A model generated the notes under the pieces. The model was given only the letters and a program-made list of their open reading frames with translations, had not been told where the DNA came from and did no database searches. Shown piece after piece: positions 26,567 to 34,486 of a stretch of 64,000 nucleotides of DNA. Origin of the DNA: Streptomyces formicae (GTDB lineage Bacteria > Actinomycetota > Actinomycetes > Streptomycetales > Streptomycetaceae); assembly GCF_002556545.1 (NCBI RefSeq), contig NZ_CP022685.1:5248001-5312000 (forward strand), in the 5' to 3' direction. The stretch's first letter is position 1. Each line of letters opens with the position of its first letter. Both the position numbers and the translations under genes were made by a program.

Positions 26567-29500
26567 GCGGGCCGTAGACGTGTACGTCGATGTGGGCGGG
26601 CAGGGCGTCCAGGCCCACCGCCTCGGCGAAGACCGTCAGCTCCGTCAGGCTCGGGTGGTCGGCCAGGGCGGAGACGTTGACGGGGGCGTGCCGCTCCGGG
26701 CTGCCCTCAGGAGGGCTCAGCAGGATCAGGCGCTTGAGTCCGGGCGCGACCGTGCAGAGGCGGGAGGCCAGGTCCCCCCAGGAGTCGTCGGGGGCGAGCT
26801 GCAGGTCGAGCAGGCCGGGCAGGGTCAGCCCCGGCGGGACGGTCATGAGGGAGCGCGACGGCAGGTTCAGCGCGGTGAGCCCCGGCAGGGTCGCCAACAC
26901 CTCCCAGTCCCTCGGGGGCAGTGGATGGTCGTGGCTGAAAGTCACCCGCGCCAGCTTCGGCCAACGGGCCAGGCACGACAGGTCGGTCAGCGCGGCACGG
27001 GAGTCCACCAGGCCGAGGAACGTCAGAGGAGCCTCGGCTGGGAACGGCGCCAGGCTCCACGGCTCCTGCGCGCCGACGACGCTGAGCCCGTCCAGGCGGC
27101 CCAGGGCGGCCAGCGCCTCGGCTGTCAGGAGGCCCGGCGGGAACCTGTTGAGCAGCAGGAAGCTGGGCTCGCAGGCCGCTATGAAGCGGGACGCGACGTC
27201 GGGGCTGACCCCCGGTCTGATGTCCAGCCGTCGCGGGCGCAGGCCGAGCCGTTCGAGCTCGGTCACCTGTTCGTCGGTGCGGAGGGTGAAGTGGACGTCG
27301 CGACCGTCGAGCCGGGCGATGACTTGCTCCGCGTACGGACGGCAGGCGTGGCGGTGCCACCCCCACATCAGTTGGCTGTGGACGCCGATCCCCTCGTGCC
27401 GGGTGAACCGGGTGAGGAAGGGGATCGTGGCGTCCGCGTCCACGTGTGTCGCGGTGGTCACCACCTGCTGGGCCTCGTCCTCGGAGAGGCCGTCGGGTCC
27501 TGGCAGCAGGTCGAGCACCATGGCCCCGACCTTCGCCAGCGCCCGCGCGTCCTCCGCGTTCCGCGGCGGAATCAGCGCCGCCGTACGCCGCTCCACCTCC
27601 TCCCGCACCGCCGGGTCCAGCTCCGCCGCGTGTTCCAGGCAGGCGGCGGCCAGGAGGTGGATCCGCTTGCGGGCCCCGTCCTGCGGGTGACGGTCCCCGT
27701 GCGTGAGCAGGGCGCCCAGGATCTCCGCCCGTTCACGCGGCCGCGCCTGCGCCACCGCCATGCGGATGACGTCCTCCCACTGGTCGTCCGCCGCGTGCCG
27801 GGCGAGTACGCCGAAGTCGCCCTCGTCGACCGCCGCTCGCGCCCCCAGGAAGTCCTGGAACGTGCGGTGGACGAAGTCGACGGTGCCGGGCCCCGGTTCG
27901 CGCAGGAGGCCGCTGCGATGCAGGAAGTGGGTGTAGACGGCCCGCGCGTCGCCGAGCGGGGCCAGCTCCGGCACCGCCGGGAGCGCGTCCGCGATGATGG
28001 ACTCCGCCCGCGAACGGTCCATGACCGTACGGCCGTTGCGGATCAGCCAGTACGCGAGCCGCTGCAGGAGCTGGATCTGCGGCTCCTCCCGCAACTCCGG
28101 TACGGCCATGTGGCGTTCGCGGTCCCGGCGGACCAGGAGCATGGAGAGGGCCGCCGCGTAGAGGTCCTTGCGGCCCATCGGCAGGAAGCCCCGCCGGTCC
28201 CGGTGCAGGGCGCAGATCAGGCCGCACATGAGCGGGTTGGTGGCGAGGCGGCCCAGATCCGGCTTCGACCGCACCGCTTCCAAGAGCTGACCCTCGTACG
28301 CGACGAGTTCGGCGTCTTCCTCCGGGGCCCCCGTGGCCGCGGCCGTGTGCCAGCGCTCGATGAACGCCGCCACCTCCGCCTTTCCCATCGGGGCGAGCGT
28401 CAGCTCGGTGAAGCCCTCCTCGGTGAGCCAGTCCTCGCGTACGGCCGAAGGGCGCGACGTCACCAGCCAGCGGTTGCCGGGGAACGCGTCGATGAGGTCG
28501 CTCAGCCAGTCCCGGGTCCGGTCGCGCTCGGCGTCCGGGATCTCGTCGATGCCGTCGATCAGGACCAGGGCGCGGCCCGCCGTCAGGACGCGCGCCTCCC
28601 ACCCCTGCGGCTGCGTGCCCGCGAGCGGGCAGCCCACGGAGGCGAGGAAGTCCGGGGGAGCGGGCAGCCGCTCGCCGTGGCGGGTGAGGGTGCGCAGGGG
28701 GAGTACGTAGGGGACGCGGTCCTCCAGGTACGCCATGGTCGGGTGGGCCTTGGTGGTGTGGGCCTCGGCCGGGTAGGCCCCGGCGGGGCCCGGTCCTGCC
28801 GCGTCCCTGCGGGTCGCGCTCACCGCCAGCCACTGCACGAGCGTGGTCTTGCCGGAGCCCGCCTCGCCCCGCAGGAGGACCCGGTCGTGGGTGGCGAGAG
28901 CCTGGTCCGCGGGGAGCGGGGGCGTGTGCTCGACGAGTTCCACCTCTTCGGTGTGGTGCTCCGCTCCCGATGAGTAGTGGACCGTCCCCACGCGTCCGGG
29001 CGGCTCCGCCTCCAGCGACATGTACGCCGCGTCCAGTGGCCACTTCGCCGGGGAGCCCGACAGGTCGATGCCGAAGATCGTCAGCTTGGCGTGCTTCTTC
29101 GCGACGTACGCGAGGTAGCGCCGCTCGAAGGCGAGGTCCTGCGCCCCGGTGATCGGCCTGCGGGAGATCAGCTCGTCGACCTTCGCGATCAGCTCGTCCT
29201 GGCCCCGGCTCTGCGCGACCAGCGTCGCCGCGACGAACGTGGAGCGCTGTGTGAAGAACTGCAGGATGTGCAGGCACGCCCACTCGATGACCGAGTCGAG
29301 GTAGAGAGCGGCGTCCTGGGACAGCCCGGTGGTGGGGTGCGGCCCGCTGCGCGCCGCGCCGCGCACGAGCTCGCGGGCCAGTTCCCGGTGGCCGAGTCGG
29401 ACGGCCTGGACGTCGTCCATGTCGAGATCCCCGAGCGAGAGCAGCACTCGGGCCAGGGCGTCGGTAACGGCCCCTGCCTCGTCCCGCGGGAAGGTCCGCT

Positions 29501-29720
29501 CGCCGGGCGCGGCCAGGGACGCCCGCACCAGCCGGTCCACGAGGACTCGCACGTCCCGCCTGCTCAGTGTGCGCTGCTCCCCCTTGAACGACACCAGCGA
29601 GGACAGCCGCACCGGCTTGGCCACCAGGCCCGCGCCGGGGCCCTCCCGTACGAAGAGCTTCTTGACCAAGGGGGCGACGGCACTGGACGCCAGGCGGGTG
29701 CCCAGGAGCGCGGGATCCAT
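26556..29720 (-). CDS. NACHT STAND NTPase with C-terminal leucine-rich repeats (bacterial NLR-like)
   Basis: 1054 residues from ATG 29720. That start aligns with the paralogue (MDPALLGTRLASSAVAPLV) and has TACGCT 7 nt upstream; the open frame extends to 29780. Helical N-terminal domain 1-240 (LVSFKGEQRT, LHILQFFTQRSTFV), an acidic/Thr linker, NACHT Walker A GEAGSGKT (285-292), Walker B VLIDGIDEI (386-394), LVTSRPSAV, and the winged helix (LATNPLMCGLICALHRDRRG, FVHRTFQDFLGARAAV). Then helical repeats and, from about residue 850, at least six degenerate leucine-rich repeats (LAALGRLDGLSVVG, LATLPGLTALNLPS, LADHPSLTELTVF). This is the NLR order, helical-NACHT-LRR, with the LRRs as probable sensor. 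No fused nuclease or protease effector. It differs from the 21382 paralogue mainly by the longer LRR end. Confidence 0.87.
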   Translation of the reverse strand: MDPALLGTRLASSAVAPLVKKLFVREGPGAGLVAKPVRLSSLVSFKGEQRTLSRRDVRVLVDRLVRASLAAPGERTFPRDEAGAVTDALARVLLSLGDLDMDDVQAVRLGHRELARELVRGAARSGPHPTTGLSQDAALYLDSVIEWACLHILQFFTQRSTFVAATLVAQSRGQDELIAKVDELISRRPITGAQDLAFERRYLAYVAKKHAKLTIFGIDLSGSPAKWPLDAAYMSLEAEPPGRVGTVHYSSGAEHHTEEVELVEHTPPLPADQALATHDRVLLRGEAGSGKTTLVQWLAVSATRRDAAGPGPAGAYPAEAHTTKAHPTMAYLEDRVPYVLPLRTLTRHGERLPAPPDFLASVGCPLAGTQPQGWEARVLTAGRALVLIDGIDEIPDAERDRTRDWLSDLIDAFPGNRWLVTSRPSAVREDWLTEEGFTELTLAPMGKAEVAAFIERWHTAAATGAPEEDAELVAYEGQLLEAVRSKPDLGRLATNPLMCGLICALHRDRRGFLPMGRKDLYAAALSMLLVRRDRERHMAVPELREEPQIQLLQRLAYWLIRNGRTVMDRSRAESIIADALPAVPELAPLGDARAVYTHFLHRSGLLREPGPGTVDFVHRTFQDFLGARAAVDEGDFGVLARHAADDQWEDVIRMAVAQARPRERAEILGALLTHGDRHPQDGARKRIHLLAAACLEHAAELDPAVREEVERRTAALIPPRNAEDARALAKVGAMVLDLLPGPDGLSEDEAQQVVTTATHVDADATIPFLTRFTRHEGIGVHSQLMWGWHRHACRPYAEQVIARLDGRDVHFTLRTDEQVTELERLGLRPRRLDIRPGVSPDVASRFIAACEPSFLLLNRFPPGLLTAEALAALGRLDGLSVVGAQEPWSLAPFPAEAPLTFLGLVDSRAALTDLSCLARWPKLARVTFSHDHPLPPRDWEVLATLPGLTALNLPSRSLMTVPPGLTLPGLLDLQLAPDDSWGDLASRLCTVAPGLKRLILLSPPEGSPERHAPVNVSALADHPSLTELTVFAEAVGLDALPAHIDVHVYGPLTD

Positions 29721-29780
29721 GGGCGTGAGCGTAGTGGGGGTCACATTCGCGGCGGGGTGGATCTCGGAGGCCGGTGACAT

Positions 29781-30243
29781 GGCGCACAGGTCTTTCGTCC
29801 GGTACTAGGCGGAATAGTGGTCGCGGCGCGATCGCCGGTCGGGACCTTCGGCCCGCGGGCTCCGGGACCTTGGACGTGTCCGGCCGCGGTGGGTGCCGCC
29901 CTGGTGGGGGTGCGGCTCGGGAGGGGCTCCGATGTGCGGCTAAACCCGCGCGAGGGGAGAAAACCCTGTTACCGGACTGTGGGGTAATTGTCCGGATTTG
30001 ATGGTGTCAAGCGGGCTAAATCCTTGCCTCTCGCTACGGCTTTGCGTAGTAGATGGGCGTTTTGGGTGGTGGCCGGGGTGGGGGTTACCAAGGGATGACC
30101 GACCCGGCGAAGCGCGGTCGGCGGGTGATCCGCCCGCCCCGCCTGCCGGGTCCGCTCATGCCCCCCTCGGTCGTCGCGTCAGGCGCCACCGCAGCCGTCA
30201 ACGCAGTCGTCATCGCAGTCGTCACACCCCGGAGGACATCCCC
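29781..30243 (+). other. 463-bp intergenic region before the M23 peptidase
   Basis: No ORF is credible. It contains an inverted repeat CCGGAC (29972-29977)/GTCCGG (29990-29995), an AT-richer stretch around 29996-30025 (TTGATG, TAAATC at 13-bp spacing) that may hold the promoter, and GC-rich hairpins at about 30100-30140. A long structured leader is possible, but no known riboswitch consensus was found. Confidence 0.4.
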
Positions 30244-30933
30244 ATGTCGCAGCGCACCACCTCCCACCGCCCCCGCCCGTCCCTGCTCCGTACGCGGGCG
30301 GCCGTCGTCGCCGCGGGCATCGGGGCTTCGGCGGTTCTCGGGGCCGGGGTCTCGGTCGCCGCGGACGGCGCCAAGAGCGGTGGCGCGCTGCCCGGTGTCA
30401 CCGTGAACTCCCTCCAGGCGCAGGCCGCCGCCCAGGCCAAGGCCGCCGACAAGGTGCGCCAGGACGTGGCGAAGAAGGCCGCCGACGCCAAGCGCGCCGC
30501 GGCCGCGCGGGCCGCCGCGTGGATCGACCCGGTCAAGAACTACACGCTCTCCGCGACCTTCGGCCTCGGCGGGAACATGTGGGCCCACAAGCACTCCGGC
30601 CAGGACTTCGCCGTCCCGGTCGGCACCCCGGTCTCCTCCGTGCACGGCGGCACCGTCGTCAAGGCGGGCCCCAACGGCGCGGGTGACGGCCCCGCGTACG
30701 GCAACGCCGTCGTGGTGAAGCACGGCGACGGCACGTACTCCCAGTACGCGCACCTCTCGCAGATCGACGTCCGGGTGGGCCAGGCGGTCGGCACCGGCCA
30801 GCGCATCGCGCTCTCCGGCAACACCGGCAACTCCAGCGGTCCGCACCTGCACTTCGAGATCCGTACGACCCCGAACTACGGCTCGGCCGTCGACCCCGTC
30901 GCCTTCCTGCGCTCGGCGGGCGTGACGGTCTGA
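30244..30933 (+). CDS. Secreted M23-family peptidoglycan endopeptidase (LytM type)
   Basis: 229 residues from ATG 30244 with GGAGG 8 nt upstream. Signal peptide about 1-40 (RTRAAVVAAGIGASAVLGAG, SVAA cleavage). A charged Ala/Lys coiled linker follows (about 58-90, KAADKVRQDVAKKAADAKRA), then the LytM domain: HKHSGQDFAVPVGTPV contains the HxxxD zinc ligands, VVVKHGDGTYSQYAHLS the active-site region, and HLHFEIR the HxH. It cleaves peptide cross-links in peptidoglycan. Streptomyces control several such hydrolases with c-di-AMP; disA lies about 14 kb away, but no ydaO-type element is evident here. Confidence 0.9.
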   Translation: MSQRTTSHRPRPSLLRTRAAVVAAGIGASAVLGAGVSVAADGAKSGGALPGVTVNSLQAQAAAQAKAADKVRQDVAKKAADAKRAAAARAAAWIDPVKNYTLSATFGLGGNMWAHKHSGQDFAVPVGTPVSSVHGGTVVKAGPNGAGDGPAYGNAVVVKHGDGTYSQYAHLSQIDVRVGQAVGTGQRIALSGNTGNSSGPHLHFEIRTTPNYGSAVDPVAFLRSAGVTV

Positions 30934-30961
30934 CCTTCCCGCGGCTCGATCCGCGCCGGGC

Positions 30962-31543
30962 TCAGCCGCCCGTGTGCGCCCGCGTCACCAGATCGATGGC
31001 GACCTCCAGGATGGCCTCGCGCTTCTCCTTGGGGTCGCCTTCGGCGTCCTTGAGCACGAACATTCCGGCGTGCATGGTGAACAGCGCGCTGAAGCACCGC
31101 ACCTGGTCGGCCATCGGGGCGTCCGGGTCCTTGAGGATCTCGTGCAGCCCGAGCATCCGGTCCTTGAAGCTCGCGCCGGACTTCAGGTCGCGCATCGCCG
31201 CCTGGTTCTCCTGCATGAAGCGGAAGAGCGGTGCCGCGTTGATCAGGATGGCGCTGTAACGGGTCAGCACGTCCTTCTTGGTCTCCAGGGAGACCGGCTG
31301 CGGCTGTGCGTGACCCCATGCGATCAGCTCGTCGATCGGCCCCGTGAGGTCGTCGAAGATGCTGGTCAGGATGTCTTCCTTGGTCTTGAAGTGGTAGTAG
31401 AGCGCCGCCTTGGTGACGTCCAGCTTCTCGGAGATCTCGCGCAGGGACGTCTTCTCGTAGCCCTGCTCGGCGAAGAGTTCGAGGGCCACGTCCTGGATGC
31501 GCTGGCGGGTGTCGCCGCGCCGCTGCTGCTTGCCTGTGCCCAT
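30962..31543 (-). CDS. TetR-family repressor of the adjacent MFS exporter
   Basis: 193 residues from ATG 31543 with a GAGGAG box 7 nt upstream. HTH: RQRIQDVALELFAEQGYEKTSLREISEKLDVTKAALYYHFKTKEDIL, a canonical TetR DNA-binding domain. The C-terminal ligand domain is helical and family-specific. Divergent from the MFS gene with two near-identical palindromes in the 150-bp gap, so it very likely represses both genes and is released by an exporter substrate. Confidence 0.9.
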   Translation of the reverse strand: MGTGKQQRRGDTRQRIQDVALELFAEQGYEKTSLREISEKLDVTKAALYYHFKTKEDILTSIFDDLTGPIDELIAWGHAQPQPVSLETKKDVLTRYSAILINAAPLFRFMQENQAAMRDLKSGASFKDRMLGLHEILKDPDAPMADQVRCFSALFTMHAGMFVLKDAEGDPKEKREAILEVAIDLVTRAHTGG

Positions 31544-31593
31544 CGGGGTGCTCCTCGACTCCACTCATCACTCACGCCGTCGTACGCGAACTT

Positions 31594-31611
31594 ACTTGAC
31601 GCCCGGCTAGT
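31594..31611. promoter_or_regulatory. TetR operator site 1
   Basis: Imperfect palindrome; on the minus strand it reads ACTAGCCGGGCGTCAAGT and matches site 2 at 16 of 18 positions. It lies close to the TetR gene, on the autoregulatory side. Confidence 0.6.
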
Positions 31612-31639
31612 TACGGGTCTACCTTCCCCAGTGTAGTCA

Positions 31640-31657
31640 ACTTGCCGGGCGGCAAGT
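31640..31657. promoter_or_regulatory. TetR operator site 2
   Basis: ACTTGCC-GGGC-GGCAAGT, arms perfect over 7 bp, on the MFS side of the gap. Sites 1 and 2 together also form a 17-bp near-perfect inverted repeat (31591-31607 with 31644-31660). Confidence 0.68.
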
Positions 31658-31693
31658 AAGTAGCAGTACGGCGACGACCGGGGAGTGGAAATT

Positions 31694-33319
31694 ATGGCGG
31701 GGACACCTAAAGCGTCACTGGAGAAAGCGGGGGCGGCCGGGACCACGGCCGAGTCCGGGCCGCAGCCGCGCAGCGTGCGCGTCGTCCTGATGGCGCTGAT
31801 GATCACGATGCTGCTCGCGATGCTCGACAACATGATCGTGAGCCCCGCGATGCCGACGATCGTCGGCGACCTCGGCGGCATGGCGCACCTGTCGTGGGTG
31901 GTCACGGCCTACACGCTGGCGACCGCGGCCTCGACGCCGATCTGGGGCAAGCTCGGCGACATGTACGGGCGCAAGGGCGTCTTCCTCACCTCCATCGTGA
32001 TCTTCCTGGCCGGTTCCGTACTCAGCGGCATGGCCCAGGACATGGGGCAGCTCATCGGCTTCCGCGCGATCCAGGGGCTCGGCGCGGGCGGCCTGATGGT
32101 CGGTGTCATGGCGATCATCGGTGACCTGGTGCCGCCGAGGGACCGCGGCAAGTACATGGGCATGATGACCGGCGTCATGGCGGTCGCGATGATCGGCGGA
32201 CCGCTGGTCGGCGGCACCATCACCGACCACCTCGGCTGGCGCTGGGCCTTCTACATCAACCTGCCGCTCGGCGCCGTCGCGCTCGCCATGGTGACCGCCG
32301 TCCTGCACCTGCCGAAGAAGAAGGCGCAGGGGCGCATCGACTACCTGGGCGCCGTCCTGCTGACCGTCGGCATCAGCTCGCTCGTGCTCGTCACCACCTG
32401 GGGCGGCTCCGAGTACGCCTGGAGCTCGGCCGTGATCATGGAGCTCATCGGCATCGGCGTCGCCTCGCTCATCGGCTTCCTCTTCGTACAGAAGAGGGCC
32501 GCCGAGCCGATCATGCCGCTGCACATCTTCCGCAGCCGCAACTTCTCGCTGATGTCCGTGATCGGCTTCATCACCGGCTTCGTGATGTTCGGCGCGATGC
32601 TCTTCCTGCCGCTCTTCCAGCAGTCGGTGCAAGGCGCTTCGGCCACCAACTCCGGGCTGCTGCTGCTTCCGCTGCTGCTCGCGATGATGGCCGTCTCGAT
32701 GGTCGCGGGCCGGGTCACCACCGCCACCGGCAAGTACAAGATCTTCCCGATCGTCGGCACCGTGCTGATGATCACCGGGTTCTACCTGCTCTCCCAGATG
32801 GACACGGAGACCACGCGGTTCACCTCCGGCCTCTACATGGCCGTCCTCGGCGCGGGCATGGGCTTCCTGATGCAGATCACCATGCTGGTGGCGCAGAACA
32901 GCGTCGAGATGAAGGACATGGGCGTCGCCTCGTCCTCGGCCACCCTCTTCCGTACGCTCGGCTCCTCCTTCGGCGTCGCGATCATGGGCGCGCTCTTCAA
33001 CAACCGCGTCCAGGACGTCATGACCGAGCGGGCCGGGTCGGTCGGCGGCCAGGCCACCGAGGCGACCTCGCAGCCGACCGCGGACAAGCTGGCGCAGCTG
33101 CCCGACGTGGTCAGGGACGCCTACCAGCACGCGGTGACGGCCGGCACGCACTCGGCCTTCCTGCTGGGCGCCGCGCTCGGTGCCGTCGCGCTGATCGCCG
33201 CCTTCTTCGTGAAGGAGACGCCGCTGCGGGGCTCGGGCCCCGCGGACAAGAAGCCCGTCGGGGACGCGGAAGGGGACTCCGCGAAGGTGGTCAGGGAGCC
33301 GGTTGCAGAGGCCGTCTGA
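31694..33319 (+). CDS. MFS drug exporter, DHA2 (EmrB/QacA) family, 14 TM
   Basis: 541 residues from ATG 31694 (GGGAGTGGAA upstream; GTG 31685 is the alternative). About 14 hydrophobic helices. Motifs: LDNMIVSPAMPTIVGDLGG in TM1, motif A GKLGDMYGRKGVF, RAIQGLGAGGLM, and motif C-like GVMAVAMIGGPLVGG. Members export hydrophobic or cationic drugs by proton antiport. The cytoplasmic C-terminal tail is charged. Under the divergent TetR repressor. Followed by a strong terminator. Confidence 0.92.
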   Translation: MAGTPKASLEKAGAAGTTAESGPQPRSVRVVLMALMITMLLAMLDNMIVSPAMPTIVGDLGGMAHLSWVVTAYTLATAASTPIWGKLGDMYGRKGVFLTSIVIFLAGSVLSGMAQDMGQLIGFRAIQGLGAGGLMVGVMAIIGDLVPPRDRGKYMGMMTGVMAVAMIGGPLVGGTITDHLGWRWAFYINLPLGAVALAMVTAVLHLPKKKAQGRIDYLGAVLLTVGISSLVLVTTWGGSEYAWSSAVIMELIGIGVASLIGFLFVQKRAAEPIMPLHIFRSRNFSLMSVIGFITGFVMFGAMLFLPLFQQSVQGASATNSGLLLLPLLLAMMAVSMVAGRVTTATGKYKIFPIVGTVLMITGFYLLSQMDTETTRFTSGLYMAVLGAGMGFLMQITMLVAQNSVEMKDMGVASSSATLFRTLGSSFGVAIMGALFNNRVQDVMTERAGSVGGQATEATSQPTADKLAQLPDVVRDAYQHAVTAGTHSAFLLGAALGAVALIAAFFVKETPLRGSGPADKKPVGDAEGDSAKVVREPVAEAV

Positions 33320-33345
33320 TCCCGTAGGACCGCCCTCCCCGGCGG

Positions 33346-33384
33346 ACAACGGCCCCCGGTGCACCGCGCACCGGGGGCCGTTGT
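33346..33384. terminator. Intrinsic terminator after the MFS gene
   Basis: 17-bp perfect stem (33346-33362 with 33368-33384; core CGGCCCCCGGTGC) and a 5-nt loop, but no T tract, as is common in Streptomyces. Confidence 0.75.
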
Positions 33385-33410
33385 CAGTGGCGCGTGCCAG
33401 CATCGGGGGT

Positions 33411-33869
33411 GTGGAGAAACTGCGGCAGATGCGCCGTGCCAAGGACGCCATGGACCGTGACTGGGCCGATCCGGACCTCGACCTCGGCGCGGTGGCGGCG
33501 CACGCCGGTTACTCCCGCTATCACTTCGTCCGCGTGTTCAAGGAGGTGTACGCGGAGACGCCGGGGCAGTACCTGTCGCGCCGCAGGATCGAGCGCGCGC
33601 AGGACATGCTGCGCTCGGCCGACCTGTCCGTGACGGAGATCTGCGTGCTCGTGGGCTTCAGCAGCGTCGGCACGTTCTCGTCGACGTTCAAGCGCAGGAC
33701 CGGCATGACCCCGAGCGAGTACCGCGGCAGGCACGTGGGGCGCGGGGCCGCGCTCATACCGGGGTGTTACGCGATGTTGTGGGCCGGGGGGTTCCCGGCG
33801 AGGGAGCCGGGTCCTGGCGCCCCGGACGAAGGCCCGGGCAAGGGCCGCAATTCTGAAGAAGCGGGCTGA
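33411..33869 (+). CDS. Short AraC-family regulator
   Basis: 152 residues from GTG 33411. It is just the two-HTH AraC DNA-binding domain at the N-terminus (DLDLGAVAAHAGYSRYHFVRVFKEVYAETPGQYL; LSVTEICVLVGFSSVGTFSSTFKRRTGMTPSEYR), with a ~45-residue variable tail (IPGCYAMLWAGGF). No separate ligand-binding domain. This type commonly precedes a VOC gene as here (85 bp gap), and presumably regulates it. Confidence 0.85.
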   Translation: MEKLRQMRRAKDAMDRDWADPDLDLGAVAAHAGYSRYHFVRVFKEVYAETPGQYLSRRRIERAQDMLRSADLSVTEICVLVGFSSVGTFSSTFKRRTGMTPSEYRGRHVGRGAALIPGCYAMLWAGGFPAREPGPGAPDEGPGKGRNSEEAG

Positions 33870-33954
33870 GGGACGCCCTGCCTACGGTGGTCCGGCAGCG
33901 CGCGGCACCGCCCCGCACCACTCACCGATCCCCACCGAAGCTCGGGAGCACGCC

Positions 33955-34401
33955 ATGATCAAGGGACTCGCCATCTCCACCGTCTGGGTCCTGGACCAGG
34001 ACAGGGCCAAGGAGTTCTACACCGAGAAGCTGGGCCTCGAGGTCCGTACGGACCTGACGATGGGCGACGGCGGCATGCGCTGGCTCACGGTCGGCGCCAA
34101 GGACCAGCCCGACGTCGAGCTCACGCTGATGGTGCCGGGCTCCCCGGCCATGGACCCCGAGTCGGCGGAGGCCGTCAAGAAGCTGGTCGCCAAGGGCATC
34201 CTCGGCGCGGGCGTCCTGGTCACCGACGACGTCCGCGGGGACTACGAGAAGCTGAAGGCCCGCGGCGTCGAGTTCCTCCAGGAGCCGCAGGAGCGTCCGT
34301 ACGGCATCGAGGCGCTCTTCCGCGACGACTCGGGGAACTGGTTCTCGTTCACGCAGCGCCGCGAGGGCGAGCTCGACCTCGACAAGGAGTGGTCCTGCTA
34401 G
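33955..34401 (+). CDS. VOC (glyoxalase/bleomycin-resistance) superfamily protein
   Basis: 148 residues. Paired beta-alpha-beta-beta-beta modules: LAISTVWVLDQDRAKEFYTEKLGLEVRTD in the first, ILGAGVLVTDDVRGDYEKLKARGVEFLQEP in the second, and LFRDDSGNWFSFTQ at the end carrying the usual metal-site Glu/Gln position. Could be a dioxygenase-like, isomerase or antibiotic-binding protein; the substrate is not deducible. Paired with the upstream AraC gene. Confidence 0.82.
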   Translation: MIKGLAISTVWVLDQDRAKEFYTEKLGLEVRTDLTMGDGGMRWLTVGAKDQPDVELTLMVPGSPAMDPESAEAVKKLVAKGILGAGVLVTDDVRGDYEKLKARGVEFLQEPQERPYGIEALFRDDSGNWFSFTQRREGELDLDKEWSC

Positions 34402-34420
34402 GACCGGACAGGCCCTGGGG

Positions 34421-34486
34421 CTGTCCGGTCACAGGTTGTCCGGTCACGGGCTGCCCGGTCACAGGTTGTCCGGTCACAGGTTGTCG
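34421..34486 (+). repeat. 15-bp tandem repeat spanning the cseC stop codon
   Basis: Four units of about TTGTCCGGTCACAGG (34421-34435, 34436-34450, 34451-34465, 34466-34480) plus a partial unit. Each unit holds TCA, i.e. a TGA in the cseC frame, so cseC has four successive in-frame stop codons (first at 34474-34476). The unit copies the last codons of cseC. Confidence 0.85.

Noticed and set aside
29781..30243. c-di-AMP (ydaO) riboswitch before the M23 peptidase
   Set aside because: Expected from other Streptomyces hydrolases, but the conserved GGGGGACCCA and GGGGTGAATC segments are not there on either strand.
34421..34486. CRISPR-like repeat
   Set aside because: Units are 15 bp with no spacers and copy the cseC 3' end; a tandem duplication.
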